Source: an uncultured Mycobacteriaceae bacterium
GTDB lineage: Bacteria > Actinomycetota > Actinomycetes > Mycobacteriales > Mycobacteriaceae
DNA length: 64,000 nt
Direction of reading: 5' to 3'
Assembly: GCA_902826815.1 (NCBI GenBank)
Contig: CADEGF010000007.1
Coordinates: 84,155 to 148,154 of the forward strand
This document shows, piece by piece, positions 58,658-64,000 of the stretch; position 1 is the stretch's first letter; the number at the start of each line of letters is the position of its first letter. A model generated the notes under the pieces. The model was not told the origin of the DNA and made no database searches. It worked only from the letters and a program-made list of their open reading frames with translations. The position numbers and the translations under genes are program-made.

Positions 58658-59100
58658 AAGTTACCAACCAGTAATGCGGGCGAACGAGTGTCAGTTACAG
58701 ACAAGTTGACCCCGACCTTTGCGATTGCAAGGACTGCCAGATTCGCTGTCCACAGCCTCTAGTTGCAACCAATCGACTGATAGGTGCCCCGCTCGCAAAG
58801 ATGGTCGCGGTATCGACGTTTAGCTCGGGAGCGACCAGACGTATTTCAGCGGCATTCAGCAAATTTGAGACCGAGAGTCTTCCTATCGTTAGCTGAGGTG
58901 GCTAGTCGCAAATCGTCAATTTTTGCTTGGGCGAAAAGTTTTCTACTGCAACTCAATCGCTGGCAATAATTGACGCTTTAGCTGGTGTTTTGCTCGCACC
59001 AACCGAGTTAAATTAGTTTGCTGAATCACTCCCGCAATCTTCTTACGGGCGAGTAAGTTTCGATTCGTTCCATTCCTCTAGCGGTCTGAAAGGATTCGTT
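58658..59100. other. 443-bp AT-rich intergenic region
   Basis: Upstream of the 59101 gene. AT-rich relative to flanks, with no ORF of credible codon use. It ends in SD AAAGGA 7 nt before the ATG. Confidence 0.4.
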
Positions 59101-60495
59101 ATGCAAGCAGCCCTCCGTCCCTATGCAACGGCGGGCGTTGCGCTGGTGGGGGCCAGCGTCATCGCTGTTTCACCTGTCACAGTTACACCAACTGCCATCC
59201 AGGAGGTCCAAGACAAAGCCGTGCAGCTCTCGGCTTTGGTGAATCCAATCGATGTCTTCGGGCCGATCTTCGAGTCAGCCTTCGAAAACGCCCAAGCGCT
59301 CGGGGTGCGGTTCGCCGAGAATCCGGCACCGATCCTGCAGCAGATCCTGGTAAATCAGATCAACGGGATCGGCAACATCGGTAGCGCCCTTGAGGCCCAG
59401 GTCGGCGTGATCTCTGAGTTCCCGGCGCTCTTGGGCGATGCGATCGAAAACGGGTTCGCCAATTTCGGGGCGCTCGCTGAGTTCGCCCCGACTGTCCTGG
59501 AGAATTTCGTCGGGTTGTTTGAAAGCGGCGTGTTGCAGAATCAACTCCAAGGTGCGTTCGATGCCGCAGCAGCAGGGGACTTCGGGCAAGCTGTCACCCA
59601 ACTCTTCGGTGCCGGATTGCTTTTGGTCGCGGGCCAGAATCTGGGGAATCTCGACATCATCCCTCTGGTCAGCGGAGCGCTCCAAGGAACATTGGCTGAT
59701 GCAGCGGCGCTGCTGCCGATTGTCGCGGGTCCGCTCGGCAACGCACAGGCGGCGCTCGAGGCAGCGCAGACCCCGTTGCTACTTGTCGGCCTCGGGGCGC
59801 TTTCTCCGGTGCTCGCAGTGGGAGTGGCAGGCGGAGACACCCTCAGCGGGCTGGTCAATGCCGTGCAGAACGGTGATCCGGAGGCTGCCTTCAACGCCAT
59901 TGTCAATGGTGCCGCGGCGGCGACAACAGGAGTCCTCGACGGCGCTGTCGGATCGTTCGGAATCGCGGCAGGTCTACAAAGCCTCCGCGAGGCGATCGCC
60001 GACGCGATCACCAACCCGTCGTTCCCGCCGCCGGCCGAGGCCGCTGACTCACTGACGAAGGCACCCAGCCCCGCGGCCCAGTCATTCACGTTGACTGCGC
60101 CACTCAAGGAACTCGCCCCATCGCCGAAGGCCGGCGCTGCATCCGGCGAGGAGAAGGCGGGATCCGGTGCGGTCGACGTCGGCACGGTCGACCCGACCTC
60201 GGGGGCGAAGGATTCGACCGGCGAGGTGACTCCGACGAAGACCACGGACATCCTCAAGGGCGGCAACCTGTTCGTGCCCGGTAGCACCACTACAAAGGGC
60301 AGGCACCGCGCCGACACCGGCAACTTCGCTCAGGGCCTCAGGGATGGGGTCGAAAAGACCATCAAGGGGCTCACCGGCCTCGGTCGCGAGAAGAAGTCGG
60401 AGAGTTCAAGCTCAACCGCCACGAGCGGTGAAAGCGCCTCGAGTGGTTCAGGTTCCGGCGATTCCGGCTCGGGCGGTGGCGAAGGAAGCAAGTAA
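59101..60495 (+). CDS. Secreted RPY-TAGVALVGAS family protein, paralogue 3
   Basis: A 464-aa exported protein with signal MQAALRPYATAGVALVGAS and cleavage region VSPVTVTP. Body of alternating hydrophobic and glycine/asparagine-rich helices to about residue 310; then a proline/serine/threonine-rich linker and KGRHRADTGNF, a basic motif shared with the paralogues, ending in a serine/glycine tail. No enzymatic motif. SD AAAGGA precedes ATG by 7 nt. It is convergent with lpqW. Confidence 0.82.
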   Translation: MQAALRPYATAGVALVGASVIAVSPVTVTPTAIQEVQDKAVQLSALVNPIDVFGPIFESAFENAQALGVRFAENPAPILQQILVNQINGIGNIGSALEAQVGVISEFPALLGDAIENGFANFGALAEFAPTVLENFVGLFESGVLQNQLQGAFDAAAAGDFGQAVTQLFGAGLLLVAGQNLGNLDIIPLVSGALQGTLADAAALLPIVAGPLGNAQAALEAAQTPLLLVGLGALSPVLAVGVAGGDTLSGLVNAVQNGDPEAAFNAIVNGAAAATTGVLDGAVGSFGIAAGLQSLREAIADAITNPSFPPPAEAADSLTKAPSPAAQSFTLTAPLKELAPSPKAGAASGEEKAGSGAVDVGTVDPTSGAKDSTGEVTPTKTTDILKGGNLFVPGSTTTKGRHRADTGNFAQGLRDGVEKTIKGLTGLGREKKSESSSSTATSGESASSGSGSGDSGSGGGEGSK

Positions 60496-60516
60496 CGCCA
60501 CGCTGTAACGCAAAGT

Positions 60517-60551
60517 GATCGGCCCCCTTCCCGCCCGGCAGGGGGCCGATC
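60517..60551. terminator. Bidirectional stem-loop terminator
   Basis: GATCGGCCCCCT and AGGGGGCCGATC form a perfect 12-bp stem with an 11-nt loop between the convergent 59101 gene and lpqW. Confidence 0.7.
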
Positions 60552-60563
60552 TCTACCCAGAAA

Positions 60564-62456
60564 CTACTGCGGCTTCTTGGACCACGTGCCTGCGTCGCCG
60601 ACGATGCCCACGGGTACCGCACCGGACAGGCTGACCCCCTGCACGCGTGGACCCGCGGCGACGATCGTCGTGTCCTGCAGGATCGGCAGCACCGTCGACA
60701 TGTTCCACAGTCGAGGCTCGACCGCATCGATCACCTCGCCGATGTTCTCGGTATCCCGCAGCGCGGCATCGATCTTGGGCTGAATGCTTCGGTCGCAGAT
60801 ACCGGTGAGGTTCGACGGCGCCTGGATGAGCTCGTCGGCCTCCGGCTCCGGGCTTCGCGTTGTCGGTGTCGCCGTGGTCGTCCCGGTCGTCGGCGGCGGG
60901 CTCGTAGTAGTGGCAGTCGTAGACGACGTCGTAGCCGGAGGCGAACCTGCAGTCGTCGTCGCGACCGGCGTCGCCTCCAGCGCCCGGCAGCCGTACCGCG
61001 ACGACAAAGCCGTACCTAGATCGCCGCCGGCCTGATGCCATCCGACGATCGCGTCCACCCGGTTCTGCGCAATGGCATCCCCATACAGCACAACAGGATC
61101 CATTGCGAGCACCGAGGCCTCGATACCGACATTGCGCAGCTGATCGGCAGCAGTGTTGGCGACAGCCACCGATGTCGGGTCGTTGGTCGCCACCCCGATC
61201 ACCAGCGACAGCGGCACGCCGTCCTTGGTGATGCGCCCGCGGTTCTCGTCTGGCACGGGCGTGCCCGGCGTCGGCGTCGGCGGCGCATCCAATGCCACGA
61301 GCTGGTATCCGCTGCTCCCCAACAACTGAAGCGCGGCTTCCTTGCTCAAGGCAGGCGGCGCCGTCGGCGTGTAGCCGGGATCCGACGGTGAGCGCACCTG
61401 CGCCTGCGCCAGCGTCACGGTGTTGTCACTGCCGGCACCAACCGAAGCGAGCAGGTCAACGTCGAGCAGGCCCAGAATCCCCTTGCGCACTTGCGGATCG
61501 GCGAGCTTGGGCTGCTGCGCGCGCATGGTCAGCTGCATGACCCGCGGTGTGACGATCCGCGCCGTTCGCACATCGGGGATGGCCGACAGCTGCGCGAATG
61601 CCGCAGTTCCACCGTGCACCTGGGCTACCTGTGTGTCGCCGTTGCGGATCGAATCCGCCAGTGCCGCAGTAGCACCCGCGCGCCTGAACAGGAGTTGGTC
61701 GGGTTTCGCGGGCTCGGCCCAGTACCTGTCATTCCGCGCCAGCAGGATTTCCTCGCGCTGCGGATCGATGTTCTCCACCCGGAACTGGCCACCCGTCACA
61801 GGTAGCGCGCGCGCCAATCCTGAGGTGAAGCCGCCCGGAATGTCCTTGACGATGTGCGCGGGCAGGATGTCGTTGAACAGCTCCCGCCACGCCGGATACG
61901 GCTGCGAGAACGTCACCACCGCCGTCTTGCCACCCTCGATCGACTGAACGCCCGTGATGAGGTCATAGCCGGCCGGGTCGACGACGCCGGGCTGGCTGAC
62001 CATCTGCCGCCAGAGATACCAGTAGTCGTCCGCGGCGATCGGCGCGTTGTCGGTCCAGCTGGCTTCGGGGCGGATCTTGTAGGTGACGGTGAACGGGTTG
62101 TCGTTCGTCACCTCAGCCGACACCAGCAGCGTCGGGTCCATCTCCCACCGCGAGCCTGTCGGCGTCGCCGGGTCAGGAGCAGGCCGGAACGAACTCGGCA
62201 GGACGAGCGAGCTGATCGCCGCGTTCACCGGCGACTGGTCCGACAGCAGATGCGAGTTGAAACCGGGGCCGATCGTATCGATGGCCATGATGATCTGTGT
62301 CGCCTTCGGCGGCGGCGGCGCCGTGGTTTCCGTGGTGTCGGTGCTCTGCGGCGCAGGCGGAGGGCTCACAGTGCAGCTCCCGACGACAAGCAGCGCTGTG
62401 GTGAGAACGACGCCGCGCGCGATCCACTCACGAACGGAGGCTGACGGCACGCCCAT
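60564..62456 (-). CDS. lpqW: Lipoprotein LpqW (family 5 solute-binding-like)
   Basis: A 630-aa lipoprotein with signal and lipobox (VGSC) and the peptide-binding-protein fold, matching LpqW, which controls lipoarabinomannan/PIM synthesis in mycobacteria. Recognised segments: [68 protein letters not shown]-type and a Pro/Thr-rich linker near residue 500. ATG 62456 starts the conserved MGVPS; GTG 62450 is also possible, since TACCCT (62463-62458) is 7 nt upstream of it, a leaderless arrangement. Confidence 0.93.
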   Translation of the reverse strand: MGVPSASVREWIARGVVLTTALLVVGSCTVSPPPAPQSTDTTETTAPPPPKATQIIMAIDTIGPGFNSHLLSDQSPVNAAISSLVLPSSFRPAPDPATPTGSRWEMDPTLLVSAEVTNDNPFTVTYKIRPEASWTDNAPIAADDYWYLWRQMVSQPGVVDPAGYDLITGVQSIEGGKTAVVTFSQPYPAWRELFNDILPAHIVKDIPGGFTSGLARALPVTGGQFRVENIDPQREEILLARNDRYWAEPAKPDQLLFRRAGATAALADSIRNGDTQVAQVHGGTAAFAQLSAIPDVRTARIVTPRVMQLTMRAQQPKLADPQVRKGILGLLDVDLLASVGAGSDNTVTLAQAQVRSPSDPGYTPTAPPALSKEAALQLLGSSGYQLVALDAPPTPTPGTPVPDENRGRITKDGVPLSLVIGVATNDPTSVAVANTAADQLRNVGIEASVLAMDPVVLYGDAIAQNRVDAIVGWHQAGGDLGTALSSRYGCRALEATPVATTTAGSPPATTSSTTATTTSPPPTTGTTTATPTTRSPEPEADELIQAPSNLTGICDRSIQPKIDAALRDTENIGEVIDAVEPRLWNMSTVLPILQDTTIVAAGPRVQGVSLSGAVPVGIVGDAGTWSKKPQ

Positions 62457-62897
62457 CAGGGTATCGACAGGCGTCGGATCCACCGATTCGAAAGCTTGTC
62501 CACTAGCCCGACTATCCAATTTACGAAGCCGTCAGAGCAAACAATATTTGCTGGCTCAGCTTACTTCGAGCATCCTGCGTGTCCCTGCCAGGGTAAATGC
62601 ACCTGAACTGCGCGTTCAGCTAATGCTGAATTCAAAAACCTAAGAGTTTAGAGTGCAGAATCAGGTCGTCTAGCGGGGACGCTTACGCGTAACTCTCAAA
62701 TCGAGCACATTTTTCTCAGGTTGGCGATAGAGTCCTGAACCGTGCAGATGAGACGCTTTTCGGTAGATCGACTCCTGGCACACCGTCCGACGTGCAAGTT
62801 TAAAATGCTTGCTCAGCAAACTTGTTCTGAATCGATTCATGCTCTAAGGTTCTGCTCAGGGTCGGGCTAGATCCAAAACCAAAACTGAGGGGAATTC
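62457..62897. other. 441-bp intergenic region between lpqW and the last paralogue
   Basis: Divergent promoter region, AT-rich in its right half. TTCTCAGGTT at 62713-62722 is the inverse of the AACCTGAGAA found upstream of two other paralogues. TTGCTCAGCAA is a small palindrome near 62810. SD GAGGGG lies 7 nt before ATG 62898. No gene seen. Confidence 0.4.
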
Positions 62898-64000
62898 ATG
62901 TCTACTCGTGTCCAAAAGGGCATCACTGCAGGTGTTGCACTCGTCGGTGCAGGCGTTGTGGCCGCGATGCCGGTCGCTCAGCAGGCACCGGAGGTGCTGC
63001 GCAGCGCCACCGCCAACGTCGAACTCGCGGCGCAGTTGGACGGAAACCCTGCCGAGAACCTTGCGCTGTCGGGTCAGCGGCTGGTGGAGAGCCTCGTTGG
63101 AGCGCCGCTTGGCCTCATTCCCGCCGCCCAGGCCGTGGCGGAAGGCGATAACGCGACCCTGTACGGGGTCTTGAAGCAGTACGTCGACGGCGGGCTCTAC
63201 GTTGCTGATCCGGCGATCTTTGCGCTCGACGACCTGCTGCCTGCGCCAATCGGCGGGGATCCGGACAATATCCAGGAGCAGCGTGGCACCAGCCTGATCA
63301 CCCAGTTCCGCGCCGACCAGCTCATCGCCGCTAGGGACGACATCAATGAGGCAATTCGCGACAGCCTTGGCGTCGGATCAGCCACCCAGCCGGTTGGCAA
63401 CGAAGTGAGTCCCGCCTACGCCGCGGCTCGGCTTGGCGGCGGTCTCGCAGTGTCTGCGCAACGCGCAGTCACCAGCGCTGTTACCGCGCCGCTCGGCCTC
63501 GTGGCCGTCGCACAGGGCGTGCAGCAGAGTTTCGAGGGAAACAACAAGCCGCTGTACCAGGCACTTCAGGCGTACATCGATGCGCCGAACTACGTGACCG
63601 ATCCGATCGTCTTCGCGGCCGACGACGTGCTGCCGCAGCCCGTGGGTGGCGATCCGCAGACAAACCCGGCACAGATGAACGGAAGCGAGATCTCGCGTCT
63701 GCGCGGCAACGTTCTTCTTGCGCCTAGGGATGCCGTCCGTAACGCCGTTGCCGGCGCGCTCAACGTCAACCCGGTCACCGGCGATAACTTGCCGGCTGCG
63801 TCCACCACGACGCTGAACAGAACGGCCGCTACTGACACCACGGAGCGCAAGGGGCCGATTACTCGAGTCCTGAACTCGCTGAAGGCGACCCCGGGTGGCG
63901 GCGCGTCGACCGAGTCCACCGTCGGCAAGCACCGCGCGCCGGCGACCGGCGGCCTCAGCAACCTGTTCAAGAAGAAGGAAGACAAGAAGGCTGACACCGC
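62898..64000 (+). CDS. Secreted TAGVALVGAG family protein, paralogue 4, internally duplicated (cut by window end)
   Basis: At least 367 aa; no stop before the window end. Signal MSTRVQKGITAGVALVGAG, a variant of the cluster consensus. The body has two tandem copies: residues about 60-155 (APLGLIPAAQAVAEGDN, VADPAIFALDDLLPAPIGGDP) and about 190-295 (APLGLVAVAQGVQQSFEGN, VTDPIVFAADDVLPQPVGGDP). Ends with GKHRAPATGGLSNLFKKKED, a basic tail like those of the paralogues. Function unknown. Confidence 0.8.
   Translation, partial: MSTRVQKGITAGVALVGAGVVAAMPVAQQAPEVLRSATANVELAAQLDGNPAENLALSGQRLVESLVGAPLGLIPAAQAVAEGDNATLYGVLKQYVDGGLYVADPAIFALDDLLPAPIGGDPDNIQEQRGTSLITQFRADQLIAARDDINEAIRDSLGVGSATQPVGNEVSPAYAAARLGGGLAVSAQRAVTSAVTAPLGLVAVAQGVQQSFEGNNKPLYQALQAYIDAPNYVTDPIVFAADDVLPQPVGGDPQTNPAQMNGSEISRLRGNVLLAPRDAVRNAVAGALNVNPVTGDNLPAASTTTLNRTAATDTTERKGPITRVLNSLKATPGGGASTESTVGKHRAPATGGLSNLFKKKEDKKADT

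Noticed and set aside
58784-58969. 61-codon ORF before the 59101 gene
   Set aside because: Lies in AT-rich promoter DNA and has no ribosome-binding site or homology.
49189-64000. PE or PPE family proteins
   Set aside because: The N-termini are signal peptides without the PE or PPE sequence motifs.

Overview
The window is a high-GC chromosomal segment of a mycobacterium, most likely an environmental Mycolicibacterium-type species. Marker genes are mshB (mycothiol), fbiC (coenzyme F420), lpqW (cell-envelope lipoglycans), fdxC, fadD6 and fadD36, a stand-alone PE-PPE-domain esterase and an MMPL transporter. Many genes appear leaderless: a TANNNT -10 hexamer lies 6-8 nt before the start codon. 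From remembered gene order, the backbone runs parallel, inverted, to the M. tuberculosis interval Rv1206 (fadD6) to Rv1166 (lpqW), with several insertions and replacements.

Layout. 1-4.7 kb: fadD6, a LOG-family protein and a divergent P-loop protein. 4.7-8 kb: an ABC-F ATPase and a secreted PE-PPE-domain esterase. 8.2-15.9 kb: an accessory block on the minus strand with a SAM methyltransferase, a short MMPL transporter, an AT-rich leader, and a tightly coupled operon of LuxE-, LuxD- and LuxC-like genes ending in a second, divergent dapD paralogue. No luciferase genes are present, so this looks like a fatty-acid reductase (fatty aldehyde) pathway recruited for another purpose; it is my main candidate for an undescribed system. 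16-18.2 kb: divergent dapE/dapD with overlapping -10 boxes. 18.2-24.5 kb: a choline-kinase-like, dimethylglycine-dehydrogenase-like and L-serine dehydratase operon, a divergent HAD phosphatase and a GntR regulator. 24.5-30.1 kb: VOC protein, fadD36, Nudix hydrolase, a HipBA toxin-antitoxin pair with a palindromic operator, an SDR, a truncated SnoaL-like gene and a secreted protein.

30.1-38.2 kb: proline catabolism (putB, rocA, PucR-type regulator), an AidB-type acyl-CoA dehydrogenase, a cupin, dapC and fdxC. 38.5-46.3 kb: a DUF4333-type lipoprotein, a large LuxR ATPase regulator, a PadR regulator coupled to fadH, YceI, a membrane-anchored DUF1353 protein and a four-helix membrane protein. 46.4-64 kb: fbiC, an unrecognised 35-aa small ORF beside mshB, a ClC chloride channel, lpqW, and five large secreted proteins of unknown function. 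Three share a near-identical signal segment, a fourth a related one, and the first is only loosely similar. They sit where M. tuberculosis carries PE/PPE genes.

No rRNA, tRNA, CRISPR array, transposase or prophage was found. Two families of intergenic inverted repeats occur twice each. Lysine/DAP synthesis is represented by dapE, dapD and dapC; the proline genes and the choline/serine genes form two further self-contained catabolic units.
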